This document shows positions 35,709-45,137 of a stretch of DNA of 64,000 nt, in pieces. Source of the DNA: Azospirillum sp. RU38E (lineage in GTDB: Bacteria > Pseudomonadota > Alphaproteobacteria > Azospirillales > Azospirillaceae); the NCBI RefSeq assembly GCF_900188385.1, contig NZ_FZOI01000018.1:1-64000 (forward strand), written 5' to 3'. Below the pieces are notes generated by a model that saw only the letters and a list, made by a program, of their open reading frames with translations, was not told the origin of the DNA and did not search any database. Each line of letters opens with the position of its first letter. Position 1 is the first letter of the stretch. The translations under genes were made by a program, and so were the position numbers.

Positions 35709-36959
35709 TCATTTTCCACCCCACCCATCCGTCAACGTCCCCAGAAAAGCAACAATATCGGCAATCTCCGCTTCGCTTAGCGCTGGCTTGTCACCAACCT
35801 TGCCGCCAAAAGGCGGGTCCATGTTCAGGTTAGCGCGATAGGGGGCGGGCAGATCGTCAAACGCATCCACCGTGCCATCTTCTTTGCGCGGAAACCAACG
35901 GGCGGGGTCGGTATCGCGGGTGGCGTAGAAGCTGACGGCCTGGGTCAGGTCAGTAAACACCCCGTTATGGAAGAAGCGCTTGCGCAGGGCGACATTGCGC
36001 AGCGACGGCGTGCGAAACAGGCCGCAATAATCCGCACGGGCCTTGAAATCCGTCCGGTCGGGGCCGCACAGGCCCAGATCGAAAAAGGCCGGATCGGCAT
36101 TGGCGGGGATGGCGCGGTTGCGCGGCACGCCCAGCGCGATCAGGCCGTAATCGGTGAATTGCGGCGGCGTGCCGTCCATATCCACCGCACTTTTATGGCA
36201 CGACGCACAATTGCCCTTCGCCTCATCATTGAACAGGGCCAGTCCCCGCGCCTCCTGCGCCGTCAAGGTCGCCTTGCCCTGAAGATAGGCGTCGTACTTG
36301 CTGCTGTAGGGATAGAACAGCGCGGGCGTTTGCTGGAACACCTCCAGCGCCGACAGGGCAATGGTCACCAGCGCCTCATCCTGGGTAAACGCCCCCTTCC
36401 CCGCCAACTGGCGCAGCAGCCCGGCATAGGGGGCAGCGCGCAGGGCCTTTGCCACCGATGCCGGGCCGGAGGCTGCCATCTCCACCGGGGAGTAAAGCGG
36501 GATGCGCGCCTGATCGGCGGTGCGGTCCACCCTGCCATCCCAGGTCAGGCCGCCAGACGGGCCCCCATCCACACTGTCATCGCCATAGGGATCGGTATCG
36601 AACATATGTTCGTTGAAGGCCGGCACCGTCTGGGTATAGGTCAGCGACGGCACCGCCCGGTGGCCGAACAGCGACAGGTCCGGCCCGCCCGGCTCCACCG
36701 CCCGCCCGCTGACCGGGCCGAAGGCGTTGCCCGGCACATGGCAGGAGGCGCAGGCCAGCTTGCCGGACGCCGACAGGCTGGGATCAGCGAAGATCGCCCC
36801 GCCCGCCTGCCGGAGCAATTCAACCCGCGCATAAACCTCCTGCCGCGTCATGGCAGCCGCCCCACCGGCCAGCAACACCAGGGCGGCCAGCCCCGCCAAC
36901 ACCCGCAACCCACGCACCCTCACCCTCCCCAGACGCCATCGCCCCTTCTTAACGCCCAA
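35709..36959 (-). CDS. Di-haem cytochrome c peroxidase (CcpA/MauG family)
   Basis: A 416-aa periplasmic di-haem protein. The N-terminus is basic then hydrophobic (VLAGLAALVLLAGGAAA), a Sec signal or anchor. Two haem c attachment sites are CASCH at 70-74 and CASCH at 251-255. Conserved LFGHRAVPSLTY, TPSLRNVALRKRFFHNG and a C-terminal EIADIVAFLGTLT match bacterial cytochrome c peroxidases. Peroxide reduction is the default role, but MauG-like oxidation of protein or small molecules cannot be excluded. It is divergent from the phosphoesterase gene across about 118 bases. Confidence 0.88.
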   Translation of the reverse strand: MGVKKGRWRLGRVRVRGLRVLAGLAALVLLAGGAAAMTRQEVYARVELLRQAGGAIFADPSLSASGKLACASCHVPGNAFGPVSGRAVEPGGPDLSLFGHRAVPSLTYTQTVPAFNEHMFDTDPYGDDSVDGGPSGGLTWDGRVDRTADQARIPLYSPVEMAASGPASVAKALRAAPYAGLLRQLAGKGAFTQDEALVTIALSALEVFQQTPALFYPYSSKYDAYLQGKATLTAQEARGLALFNDEAKGNCASCHKSAVDMDGTPPQFTDYGLIALGVPRNRAIPANADPAFFDLGLCGPDRTDFKARADYCGLFRTPSLRNVALRKRFFHNGVFTDLTQAVSFYATRDTDPARWFPRKEDGTVDAFDDLPAPYRANLNMDPPFGGKVGDKPALSEAEIADIVAFLGTLTDGWGGK

Positions 36960-37020
36960 TCATGATCGATCAACGAAACTGCGACATCTTGCGATATCCT
37001 GCCGCAGCGAATGATCATGA
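36960..37020. promoter_or_regulatory. Candidate operator in the peroxidase/phosphoesterase divergent region
   Basis: Inverted 8-mers TCATGATC (36960-36967) and GATCATGA (37013-37020) bracket three 10-base steps: TGCGACATCT, TGCGATATCC and TGCCGCAGCG (36980-37009). The phased repeats suggest a binding site for a dimeric or tandem regulator. The regulator is unknown. Confidence 0.35.
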
Positions 37021-37077
37021 AAACGACATGCGGTAGGAGTAGGGAAAGCCCAACCCGTCCGCCCGTATTTTAAGAGA

Positions 37078-38610
37078 ATGCCGATGCGTACCCGCCCCCT
37101 GCTATTGCCGATGCTGCTGGCCGCCACCGCGCTGACCTCCCCTGCCCTGGCGGCCACGCCCAAGGGGCTGGAAAAGATTGAAACGGTGGTGGTGATCTAT
37201 GCCGAAAACCGCAGTTTCAATAATCTTTATGGCCATTTCCCCGGAGCTGACGGGCTGGCACAGGCGGAAAAATCCGGCATTGTGCAGGCCGACCGCGACG
37301 GCAAGCCGCTGGCCGAACTGCCGCCGGTCTGGGGCGGGCTGACGGCCAAGGGGGTGACACCTGCCGTCACCCAGGCCCAAACCGAACATCTGCCCAATGC
37401 GCCGTTCGCCATCGATGATCCCAAGGGCTTTAATCAGTCGCTGGGTATCGCCACCCGCGACCTGTGGCATCGCTTCTATCAGAACCAGATGCAGATCAAT
37501 GGCGGCCGCAATGACAAATTCGCCGCCTGGGGTGATACGGGCGGGCTGGTGATGGGCCATTATGATGGCTCCAAACTGCCACTCTGGCAGGTGGCACAGC
37601 GTTACACGCTGGCCGACCATTTCTTCATGGGCGGGTTTGGCGGTTCCTTCTTCAACCATTTCCAACTGGCCTGCGCCTGCGCGCCCTTTTATCCCGATGC
37701 GGATAAAAGCCCGGCCAAGGATCTGATTTCCCAGGTCGGGCCGGATGGCGTGACCCTGGTACTGGCCGAGAATTCACCGGCTTCGGCCCTGCAGGGGCCG
37801 CCGAAATTTGCCAAGGATGGCAACCTGACGCCGGATTTCTACGCCGTCAACACCATGCAGCCCCCCTATCAGCCCAGCAATAACAAGCCGGCCCCCGGCG
37901 GCGATCCGGCCTATGCCGACCCGGCCGCCCCAACCACCCTGCCGCCGCAGACCCAGACCACCATCGGCGATCTGCTGTCGGCCAAGGGGGTCAGTTGGGC
38001 CTGGTACGCGTCGGCCTTCAATGCCACCCTGGCTGGGCAGAATGCCTCACCGGCGCCGAACTTCCAGTTCCACCACCAGCCCTTCAATTACTTCGCCAAT
38101 TACGCCCCCGGCACGAAGGCGCGGGCGGAACATCTGCGCGATGGCGGCATGGACGGGGCGGAATTCATCAAGGCCGTCGATGCCGGCAAGCTGCCCCAGG
38201 TCAGCTTTTACAAGCCACAGGGCAATCTGAACGAACATGCGGGCTATGCCGATGTGATCAGCGGCGATCAGCACATCGCCGACATTGTGAAGCATCTGGA
38301 AAAGAGCCCGCAATGGAAGCACATGCTGGTCATTGTCACCTATGATGAAAATGGCGGCTTCTGGGACCATGTGGCCCCGCCCAAGGGGGACCGTTTCGGC
38401 CCCGGCACCCGCATCCCGGCGATCATCATCTCCCCCCACGCCAAGAAGGGGTTTATCGACCATACGCAGTATGACACCACGTCCATCCTGCGTTTCATCA
38501 CCAAGCGCTATGGCCTGCCGACGCTGGAGGGCATCAAGACCCGCGATGCCGCCTTGGCAGCCAATGGCGCAAAGCCGCTGGGCGACCTGACCAACGCGCT
38601 GGATCTGTAA
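37078..38610 (+). CDS. Exported phosphoesterase (acid phosphatase AcpA/phospholipase C family)
   Basis: A 510-aa periplasmic or secreted phosphoesterase of the PF04185 family. A signal peptide ends at about SPALAA (residue 26). The metal- and nucleophile-region motif YAENRSFNNLYG (41-52) is followed by HFFMGGFGGSFFNHFQLACAC, TYDENGGFWDHVAPP and GPGTRIPAIIISPHAKKGFIDHTQYDTTS, the conserved blocks of AcpA-like enzymes. It is likely to release phosphate from organic esters outside the cytoplasm. Substrate (phosphomonoester or phospholipid) is undecided. The nearby second ATG (37084) is an alternative start. Confidence 0.88.
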   Translation: MPMRTRPLLLPMLLAATALTSPALAATPKGLEKIETVVVIYAENRSFNNLYGHFPGADGLAQAEKSGIVQADRDGKPLAELPPVWGGLTAKGVTPAVTQAQTEHLPNAPFAIDDPKGFNQSLGIATRDLWHRFYQNQMQINGGRNDKFAAWGDTGGLVMGHYDGSKLPLWQVAQRYTLADHFFMGGFGGSFFNHFQLACACAPFYPDADKSPAKDLISQVGPDGVTLVLAENSPASALQGPPKFAKDGNLTPDFYAVNTMQPPYQPSNNKPAPGGDPAYADPAAPTTLPPQTQTTIGDLLSAKGVSWAWYASAFNATLAGQNASPAPNFQFHHQPFNYFANYAPGTKARAEHLRDGGMDGAEFIKAVDAGKLPQVSFYKPQGNLNEHAGYADVISGDQHIADIVKHLEKSPQWKHMLVIVTYDENGGFWDHVAPPKGDRFGPGTRIPAIIISPHAKKGFIDHTQYDTTSILRFITKRYGLPTLEGIKTRDAALAANGAKPLGDLTNALDL

Positions 38611-38632
38611 GCAAGGGGGGCTGGCGGGGCGG

Positions 38633-39334
38633 TTATACGCCCTGCCATTCTAGGGGCGGCGGTAGCGCAGCAGCGGCGTAATCCACATGCAGCACCCGCC
38701 GCCGCGTCGGCTGCCGTGCCACCTCGGACGCATGAAGGATCAAGGTGGCATAAGCCCAGGCATCTCCGGCCTGGGCAAGACAGGCATGATGCCCGGTGGT
38801 GGCAACCACCGACGCAATATCCGCCTCTGCCACCGCGCCAAGACGGTGGGAGCCGGGGGCAATCAGCAGAGGGGCATTATCCGGTCCAACATCATCCAGA
38901 TGCAGGCGGATGGTGACCATCCCTGCCAGAATTTCCACCGGTGGGGCAACATGCGGTATGCCGGTCTTCACGGACCAGGGGCCGAAGCCGGGCACGTCGT
39001 GGCGGGCGGTTACGGCGATGGTGCGATCCTGATGCCAGGGAACCTGCCAATTTGTCTGTGCCGTCTTGTCGAACAGCAAGGCCCGCACCGGCCTTGCCCC
39101 CTGCCCCAGCAAGTCGCCCGCCAGACCACCAACCGCCCCATCCGGCCCCAGTAGGTGGGACAGAAGCGGGTTATGGCTCAGCCGCAAACCGGGCCGCTCC
39201 AGCGGAAAAGGGGCAAGCCCCTCGCACAGCGCGGCAACAGCTTGCAAGCCGATCAGGGCCGGAACCCGCAGCGCGCCGATGGCGGCGGCAGATTCCGGCC
39301 AACGGGCACCGTTCATCACGGCACCCGCGCCCAT
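38633..39334 (-). CDS. Phytanoyl-CoA dioxygenase (PhyH) family protein
   Basis: A 233-aa non-haem Fe(II)/2-oxoglutarate oxygenase. The facial triad is visible as H101 and D103 in WHQDRTI and a distal H201 in LILHAS, followed by the 2-oxoglutarate-binding Arg run RRR (211-213) and VLHVDYA. The ATG overlaps the tyrS stop as TGATG, so the gene is translated together with tyrosyl-tRNA synthetase. Substrate is unknown; related enzymes act on fatty acyl, amino acid or natural-product substrates. Confidence 0.82.
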   Translation of the reverse strand: MGAGAVMNGARWPESAAAIGALRVPALIGLQAVAALCEGLAPFPLERPGLRLSHNPLLSHLLGPDGAVGGLAGDLLGQGARPVRALLFDKTAQTNWQVPWHQDRTIAVTARHDVPGFGPWSVKTGIPHVAPPVEILAGMVTIRLHLDDVGPDNAPLLIAPGSHRLGAVAEADIASVVATTGHHACLAQAGDAWAYATLILHASEVARQPTRRRVLHVDYAAAALPPPLEWQGV

Positions 39335-40608
39335 CAGACCGGCTTCACCAGGGCGTGGCGCTTCTTGCCGGCGGAAAGCTTGATCACGCCGTCATCGCCG
39401 ATATGGGAGGCGTAGAGCTTGTACGCCTCGTCCGACACGGCAGCGTCATTCACCTTCACGCCATTGCCCTTGATCAGGCGACGCGCTTCGCCCTTGCTGG
39501 CGGACAGGCCGGTCTGCACCATCAGGTCGGCCAGATAGGCACCATCGGTCAGGCTGCCTTGCGGGATTTCCACCGTGGGCAGGCCGTCGGCCGCCACCCC
39601 TTCCTCGAACGTGCGGCGGGCGGTTTCGGCGGCCTGTTCGGCAGCCTCCCGGCCGCGCACCAGGGCGGTGATCTCAGTGGCCAGGATCTTCTTGGCCTCG
39701 TTGATCTCCGCCCCTGCCAAGGCACCCAGGCGGGCGATTTCATCCAGCGGCAGTTCGGTGAACAGCTTCAGGAAGCGGACGACATCCGCATCTTCCGTGT
39801 TGCGCCAGTACTGCCAGAAATCCAGGTTGGACAGCCGATCCTCGTTCAGCCAGACGGCCCCGGCGGCGGTTTTGCCCATTTTGGCACCCGATGCCGTGGT
39901 CAGCAGCGGGCAGGTGAAGCCATACAGGTCGGCCTGGGCGATGCGGCGGCCCAGTTCCACCCCATTGACGATATTGCCCCACTGGTCACTGCCGCCGGTT
40001 TGCAGCGAACAGCCGTAACGGCGGCTCAGTTCGACGAAATCATAGGCCTGGAGGATCATGTAATTGAATTCCAGGAAGGTCAGCGGCTGTTCACGGTCCA
40101 GGCGCAGCTTCACCGAATCAAAGCTCAACATGCGGTTGATGGTGAAGTGGCGGCCGATATCGCGCAGGAACGGGATATATTCCAGCTGGTCCAGCCAGTC
40201 GGCATTATTCACCAGCCGGGCGGTGCCGGGGGCGCCGTCGCCAAAGGTGAACATGCGGTCGAACACGCCCTTGATGCTGTCGATATTGGCGTTGATATCC
40301 TCGGTCGTCAGCAGCTTGCGGGTTTCGTCACGGCCGGACGGGTCGCCGATCTTGGTGGTACCGCCGCCCATCAACAGGATGGGGTTGTTGCCCGTCTTGC
40401 CCAGCCAGCGCTGGATCATGGTGGGCAGCAGATGGCCGACATGCAGGCTGTCCGCCGTGGCATCATAGCCATTATAGGCCGTGACCGGGCCTTCCAGGAA
40501 TTTCTTGTCCAGCGCTTCCAGGTCGGTCGCCTGATGATAATAGCCACGCTCCACCATCACGCGCAGGAAGTCGGATTTGATGTTCGCGGGTGCGGTGGTC
40601 GTGGTCAT
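39334..40608 (-). CDS. tyrS: Tyrosyl-tRNA synthetase
   Basis: A class I aminoacyl-tRNA synthetase of 424 aa charging tRNA-Tyr. HIGH is HVGH at 56-59. The KMSKS loop is KMGKT at 243-247, preceded by the tyrosine-pocket block ending [10 protein letters not shown]-terminal S4-like RNA-binding domain (about 360-420) is present, as in the bacterial TyrRS type. It is divergent from anmK, with the start preceded by a GAGAT-type weak ribosome site. It is coupled to a PhyH gene downstream. Confidence 0.96.
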   Translation of the reverse strand: MTTTTAPANIKSDFLRVMVERGYYHQATDLEALDKKFLEGPVTAYNGYDATADSLHVGHLLPTMIQRWLGKTGNNPILLMGGGTTKIGDPSGRDETRKLLTTEDINANIDSIKGVFDRMFTFGDGAPGTARLVNNADWLDQLEYIPFLRDIGRHFTINRMLSFDSVKLRLDREQPLTFLEFNYMILQAYDFVELSRRYGCSLQTGGSDQWGNIVNGVELGRRIAQADLYGFTCPLLTTASGAKMGKTAAGAVWLNEDRLSNLDFWQYWRNTEDADVVRFLKLFTELPLDEIARLGALAGAEINEAKKILATEITALVRGREAAEQAAETARRTFEEGVAADGLPTVEIPQGSLTDGAYLADLMVQTGLSASKGEARRLIKGNGVKVNDAAVSDEAYKLYASHIGDDGVIKLSAGKKRHALVKPV

Positions 40609-40700
40609 GATCTCTCAAACCTTGGTCTTTGATCGAAGTTGATCGCCCCTATGGGCAAGGGCGTGGTAGCACAGTTGCCAGCAATGGGCACGAGGGCACG

Positions 40701-41780
40701 ATGGCAGGGCAGGTTTTCACCGCATTGGGTCTGATGAGCGGCACGTCGATGGATGGCATCGATGCCGCCCTGATCCGTACCGACGGGCATGGGCTGGTGG
40801 AACCGCTGGGCTTCCTGTTCGCCCCCTATCGCCGGGCCTTCCGCGACCGGCTGCGCGCCGTGCTGGGCGGGGTGGGCGATGTGGCGGGTGTGGAACAGGA
40901 ACTGACCGACCTGCACGCCGACGCGGTGGCCAGTGCGCTGCGCGTGCATGACCTGACCCCGGATCAGGTGGACCTGATCGGTTTTCACGGCCACACCATC
41001 CTGCACGCGCCCGACCGGCGGCATACCTGGCAGATCGGCGATGGGGCCCGGCTGGCGGCTTCCACCGGCATTGATGTGGTGTTTGATTTTCGCACGGCGG
41101 ACGTGAAGGCGGGTGGCCAGGGGGCGCCGCTGGTGCCGCTGTACCATCAGGCACTGGTGGGCGATCTGGAACGACCTGTCGCCATTCTGAATATTGGCGG
41201 GGTGGCCAATGTCACTTGGCTGGGGCCGGGGGAGCTGGATGTGCTTGCCTTTGATACCGGCCCCGGCAATGCGCTGGTGGATGACCTGATCCTGTCGCGC
41301 ACGGGCGAGCCCTATGATGATGGCGGGCGGATCGCGGCCACGGGCAAGGTGGATATGGACCTGCTGGTCCGGCTGCTGGATCATGGTTATTTCCAGGCCC
41401 CACCGCCCAAATCGCTGGACCGCGACGCCTGGAACCGCACGGCGCTGACCAATCTGGATACTGCCGATGCGGCGGCCACGCTGACGGCCTTCACGGCGGA
41501 AAGCATCGTGCGGGCGCTGGACCATCTGCCCACCCCGCCGCGCCGCTGGCTGGTCTGCGGCGGGGGGCGGCGCAATGAAACCCTGATGTGGATGCTGGCC
41601 GAACGGCTGGGCGTGCCGGTATCGCCGGTGGATGGCTTGGGCTGGAACGGCGACGCGCTGGAGGCAGAGGCTTTTGCCTATCTGGCGGTGCGCTCACGCC
41701 TGGGCCTGCCCTTGTCGCTGCCCGGCACCACGGGCGTGCCGTACCCCCTGACCGGCGGGCGATTCAGCCCGGTAGGGTGA
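40701..41780 (+). CDS. anmK: Anhydro-N-acetylmuramic acid kinase
   Basis: A cytoplasmic kinase of 359 aa in peptidoglycan recycling. It opens and phosphorylates 1,6-anhydro-MurNAc to MurNAc-6-phosphate. The N-terminal GLMSGTSMDGID (10-21) is diagnostic; FDFRTADVK, ILNIGGVANVTWL and FDTGPGNALVDD follow. The ATG at 40701 (MAGQVFTALG) fits the family; a 24-codon upstream extension is unlike it. It is divergent from tyrS, a neighbour relation common in alphaproteobacteria. Confidence 0.95.
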   Translation: MAGQVFTALGLMSGTSMDGIDAALIRTDGHGLVEPLGFLFAPYRRAFRDRLRAVLGGVGDVAGVEQELTDLHADAVASALRVHDLTPDQVDLIGFHGHTILHAPDRRHTWQIGDGARLAASTGIDVVFDFRTADVKAGGQGAPLVPLYHQALVGDLERPVAILNIGGVANVTWLGPGELDVLAFDTGPGNALVDDLILSRTGEPYDDGGRIAATGKVDMDLLVRLLDHGYFQAPPPKSLDRDAWNRTALTNLDTADAAATLTAFTAESIVRALDHLPTPPRRWLVCGGGRRNETLMWMLAERLGVPVSPVDGLGWNGDALEAEAFAYLAVRSRLGLPLSLPGTTGVPYPLTGGRFSPVG

Positions 41781-41904
41781 TTTTGTTTCCGGCTTGTTAC
41801 GGTCGCTTAACCGGGCGCGCTATGGATGGTACCAATTGCATCCTAACCAAAGACCGGTGACGTCGGACGGTGCCGGTCATCCCCGGAACAGGTGGAACAG
41901 GCCC

Positions 41905-44040
41905 ATGGTTTTTCGCAAGGCATTGCTGACGGCGGTGGCCGTCGTGGCGTTGGCCGCAACGGCGGCGCAGGGAGAAGACAAGGTGCAGGAACCGGCTTTC
42001 GCCGCTGCTGAGGCAGCCAAGGATCCCTTCGTCTGGCTGGAGGAAGTGGAAGGTGCCAAGGCGCTGGACTGGGGCCGCAAGCATAACGAGGCCACCTTTG
42101 CCCGCCTGAAGAACGATCCGCGTTTCGAGCCGATCCGCGCCGAGGCGGAAAAGGTGCTGACCGCCAAGGATCGCATCGCCTATGGCAGCCTGGAAGGCGG
42201 CAAGGTCGATAATTTCTGGCAGGACCAGACCAATGTGCGCGGCGTATGGCGGCGCACCAGCCTGGACAGCTATAAATCCCAGGATACCCAGTGGGATATC
42301 GTGCTGGATATCGACAAGCTGGCCAAGGAAGAGGGCAAGAACTGGGTCTATAAGGGCCATAATTGCGTCGGCGCCGATGCCACGCGCTGCCTGGTCTATC
42401 TGTCCGACGGCGGCAAGGATGCCGTCACCGTGCGGGAATTCGACGTCAAGACCAAGAGCTTCGTCAAGGACGGGTTCCAACTGCCGGAATCCAAGCAGAC
42501 CATCGACTGGGCCGATGAAAACACCCTGATGGTGGCGACCAACTTTGGCCCCGACAGCATGACCGACAGCGGTTATGCGCGGCAGGTAAGGCTGTGGAAG
42601 CGCGGCACCGATCTGGCCAAGGCACCGCTGTTGCTGGAAGTGGGCAAGCAGGATGTCTGGGCCCGGCCCTATGCCGTGCGCCGCCCCGAAGGCACCACCC
42701 TGCTGGTGCAGCGCGGCCCGGATTTCTTCACCGAGGAATGGCATCTGGTCGGTGCCGACGCCAAGACCACCAAGCTGGCTTTGCCGCTGGGCATTGAGCT
42801 GCGCGGCGTGATGAATGGCGACCTGATCCTGTCGCTGCGCGATGACTGGGCTGTGGCCGGCAAGACGCTGAAGAAGGGCGATCTGGTCGCCCTGCCGCTG
42901 GCCCAGGCGGCCGCTGGCAAGGTCACATCGGTCGATGTCATCTATTCGCCGGGTGAGACTGCTGCCATCCAGGGCGTGGCCCTGGCGCAGGATGCCATCT
43001 ATATTGACCTGCTGGATAATGTGACCGGCAAGCTGCTGGCCACCCGCAAGGGCACCGGCGGCTGGCAGCAGACCGCCATCGACCTGCCGGCCAATGGCAG
43101 CCTGAACATCATCTCCACCGATGCCTTCAGCACCGATGTGCTGGTCAGCTACACTAACTTCCTGCAGCCCGACACGCTGTATCTGATGGAAAAGGGGGGC
43201 AAGCCGCAGGGTATCAAGGCGCTGCCGGCCCGGTTTGATGCCGCCCCCTTCACCACCGAACAGCGCTTTGCCACCAGCAAGGATGGCACCAAGGTGCCGT
43301 ACTTCATCGTGCGGCCGAAGAACCAGAAGGCGGATGGCAATAACCCCACCCTGCTGTATGGCTATGGCGGTTTCGAGATTTCGATGACCCCGTCCTACAT
43401 GTCCGTGCTGGGCAAGGCCTGGCTGGAACAGGGCGGCACCTATGTGGTGGCCAATATCCGTGGCGGCGGGGAATTCGGCCCCCGCTGGCACCAGGCGGCC
43501 CTGAAGCAGAACCGCCAGCGCGCCTATGATGATTTCCAGGCCGTGGCCGAGGATCTGATCAAGACCAAGGTGACCAAGCCGGCCAAGCTGGGCATCCAGG
43601 GTGGGTCCAATGGCGGGTTGCTGACCGGCGTGACCATGACCCAGCGCCCGGACCTGTTCGGGGCCGTCATCGTGGCTGTGCCGCTGCTGGACATGATGCG
43701 CTATCACACGCTGCTGGCCGGTGCCTCCTGGATGGGGGAATATGGCAACCCGGAAATCCCGGCGGAACGCGAATGGCTGGCCAAGTTCAGCCCGTACCAG
43801 AACATCAAGAAGGATGTGAAGTACCCGGAAGCGCTGGTTTACACCTCCACCAAGGATGACCGCGTGCATCCGGGCCATGCCCGCAAGTTCGTGGCCAAGC
43901 TGGAAAGCCTGGGCCATCCGGTGATGTATTACGAGAATATGGAAGGCGGCCATTCAGCCGCTGCCAACCTGAAACAGCGCGCGGAAGTGACGGCCCTGCA
44001 GGTGGTCTATCTGACGCAGAAGCTGGTGGACGGAAAGTAA
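41905..44040 (+). CDS. Prolyl oligopeptidase family serine peptidase (S9A)
   Basis: An exported 711-aa peptidase that cleaves short peptides, typically after proline. A signal peptide (about 1-25) is followed by the seven-blade propeller region and the alpha/beta-hydrolase domain (about 440-711). The catalytic triad is Ser568 in GGSNGG, Asp in TKDDRVHPGH (about 651-652) and His683 in EGGHSA. The ATG at 41905 is chosen because it starts the signal peptide and has GGTGGAACAG upstream. A strong intrinsic terminator follows. Confidence 0.92.
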   Translation: MVFRKALLTAVAVVALAATAAQGEDKVQEPAFAAAEAAKDPFVWLEEVEGAKALDWGRKHNEATFARLKNDPRFEPIRAEAEKVLTAKDRIAYGSLEGGKVDNFWQDQTNVRGVWRRTSLDSYKSQDTQWDIVLDIDKLAKEEGKNWVYKGHNCVGADATRCLVYLSDGGKDAVTVREFDVKTKSFVKDGFQLPESKQTIDWADENTLMVATNFGPDSMTDSGYARQVRLWKRGTDLAKAPLLLEVGKQDVWARPYAVRRPEGTTLLVQRGPDFFTEEWHLVGADAKTTKLALPLGIELRGVMNGDLILSLRDDWAVAGKTLKKGDLVALPLAQAAAGKVTSVDVIYSPGETAAIQGVALAQDAIYIDLLDNVTGKLLATRKGTGGWQQTAIDLPANGSLNIISTDAFSTDVLVSYTNFLQPDTLYLMEKGGKPQGIKALPARFDAAPFTTEQRFATSKDGTKVPYFIVRPKNQKADGNNPTLLYGYGGFEISMTPSYMSVLGKAWLEQGGTYVVANIRGGGEFGPRWHQAALKQNRQRAYDDFQAVAEDLIKTKVTKPAKLGIQGGSNGGLLTGVTMTQRPDLFGAVIVAVPLLDMMRYHTLLAGASWMGEYGNPEIPAEREWLAKFSPYQNIKKDVKYPEALVYTSTKDDRVHPGHARKFVAKLESLGHPVMYYENMEGGHSAAANLKQRAEVTALQVVYLTQKLVDGK

Positions 44041-44046
44041 GGGGAA

Positions 44047-44077
44047 AGGCGGCTGCCGATGGGTGGCCGCCTTTTTT
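44047..44077 (+). terminator. Intrinsic terminator after the oligopeptidase gene
   Basis: An 11-bp stem AGGCGGCTGCC/GGTGGCCGCCT (two wobble pairs) with loop GATG is followed by a run of T, seven bases after the stop codon. Confidence 0.85.
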
Positions 44078-44094
44078 CCTCAAGGAGGGGGGGC

Positions 44095-45081
44095 CTACCG
44101 CCACGCCCCCACCAACTCCACCTCTTCCCCGCCCATGCCGCGTTTGAAGGCGGTGACGCCGGCGGCGTGATCAGGCAGTAACCCGCCCAGGTCGAACCAT
44201 TCCCGCCCTTGCGCCTTCAATTCCTGCACCGCCCGCCAGAGTAGCAGGTTATGCGCCCGCGCTGACCGACCGGCGGCACTGCTCCAGCCGATCTGATATG
44301 TCGCGGCCTTGCCATGGCCCAGCACCATGATACCGGCCACCGGCACCCCGTCCTTCACGGCGCGCAGCAGCAGGATATCGCCATCCTTATGCATGCCAGT
44401 ACGCATACGGATGACCAGTTGCGGGGAGGGGCCGCGATAGCGTTTGGCTGCCTTGTCGGCCTGATATTGTTCCAGCAGCCAGGGCAGTTGCTGCTTGCCA
44501 TCGCGGTCGATTTCCACGCTCAGCCCGGCGCGCTCGGCCTGGTTCAGGGCGTTGCGCCATTTCTGCGCCAAACCTGCCCGCAACGCCGCCGCGTCCTGGC
44601 GCAAATCCAGCCAGATGGTGCGATAGCCCGGTGCCTTGTCGCGCCGCCAGCCGGCCCAGCGCATCATGGCTTCCGCCTCCTCCCCCGCCGGCCATTCCGG
44701 CACCAGGGCCGGCCAGCAGAAGGGGCCGGGGCGGTATTCCTGGCGCAGCAGCTTCATCACCATGGCAAAGACGGCCGGCTTGCGCGCCACCGGCAACAGC
44801 AGCGGCCCGCGATGCAGCCGCACCAGCCGGATCAGTTTGGCGATGCGTTTTTCCGTCACCACCACCAGCCCGACGGGATTATCGGCCAGCTCAATAATGC
44901 CCAGCCTTGGGCGCCAGCGCTCTGTCGTATAAAACGCCTGGGAATAGCCGAAACCCTGGGTCAGGGTGCTCTGCCCGCAATCGGCCAGCAGCCGCGCCCA
45001 TTCCGACAGGCGACCGACATCCCAGATAATACGGAGGTTCGGGGTTTCCGGGGGAGGACTCGACATCGGGGCCGGTTGCAT
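44095..45081 (-). CDS. FemAB/GNAT-type acyltransferase family protein
   Basis: A 328-aa cytoplasmic protein with two GNAT-like halves, as in FemAB and peptidoglycan-bridge proteins. The first half has FGYSQAFYTTERWRP and LVRLHRGPLLLP. The second has KWRNALNQAERAGLSVE, the linker WLLEQYQADKAAKRY, and GVPVAGIMVLGHGKAATYQIGWSS...FDLGG. This is the pattern of FemAB-related proteins that transfer aminoacyl groups from tRNA or acetyl groups to sugars. The exact substrate is unknown. It is divergent from epmA. Confidence 0.75.
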   Translation of the reverse strand: MQPAPMSSPPPETPNLRIIWDVGRLSEWARLLADCGQSTLTQGFGYSQAFYTTERWRPRLGIIELADNPVGLVVVTEKRIAKLIRLVRLHRGPLLLPVARKPAVFAMVMKLLRQEYRPGPFCWPALVPEWPAGEEAEAMMRWAGWRRDKAPGYRTIWLDLRQDAAALRAGLAQKWRNALNQAERAGLSVEIDRDGKQQLPWLLEQYQADKAAKRYRGPSPQLVIRMRTGMHKDGDILLLRAVKDGVPVAGIMVLGHGKAATYQIGWSSAAGRSARAHNLLLWRAVQELKAQGREWFDLGGLLPDHAAGVTAFKRGMGGEEVELVGAWR

Positions 45082-45137
45082 GACAGATCAAAGGGAAAGG
45101 GAGAGTGCCCCGCTTTTCCCGCCCCGTCGAGACATGG

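Noticed and set aside
41821-41850. GGTACCAATTGC similar to the ends of the repeat element
   Set aside because: Only a few bases match, with no partner inverted end or hairpin stems nearby.
41797-43953. Long minus-strand open frame opposite the prolyl oligopeptidase gene
   Set aside because: Antisense shadow. The real gene has signal peptide, catalytic triad, ribosome site and terminator.
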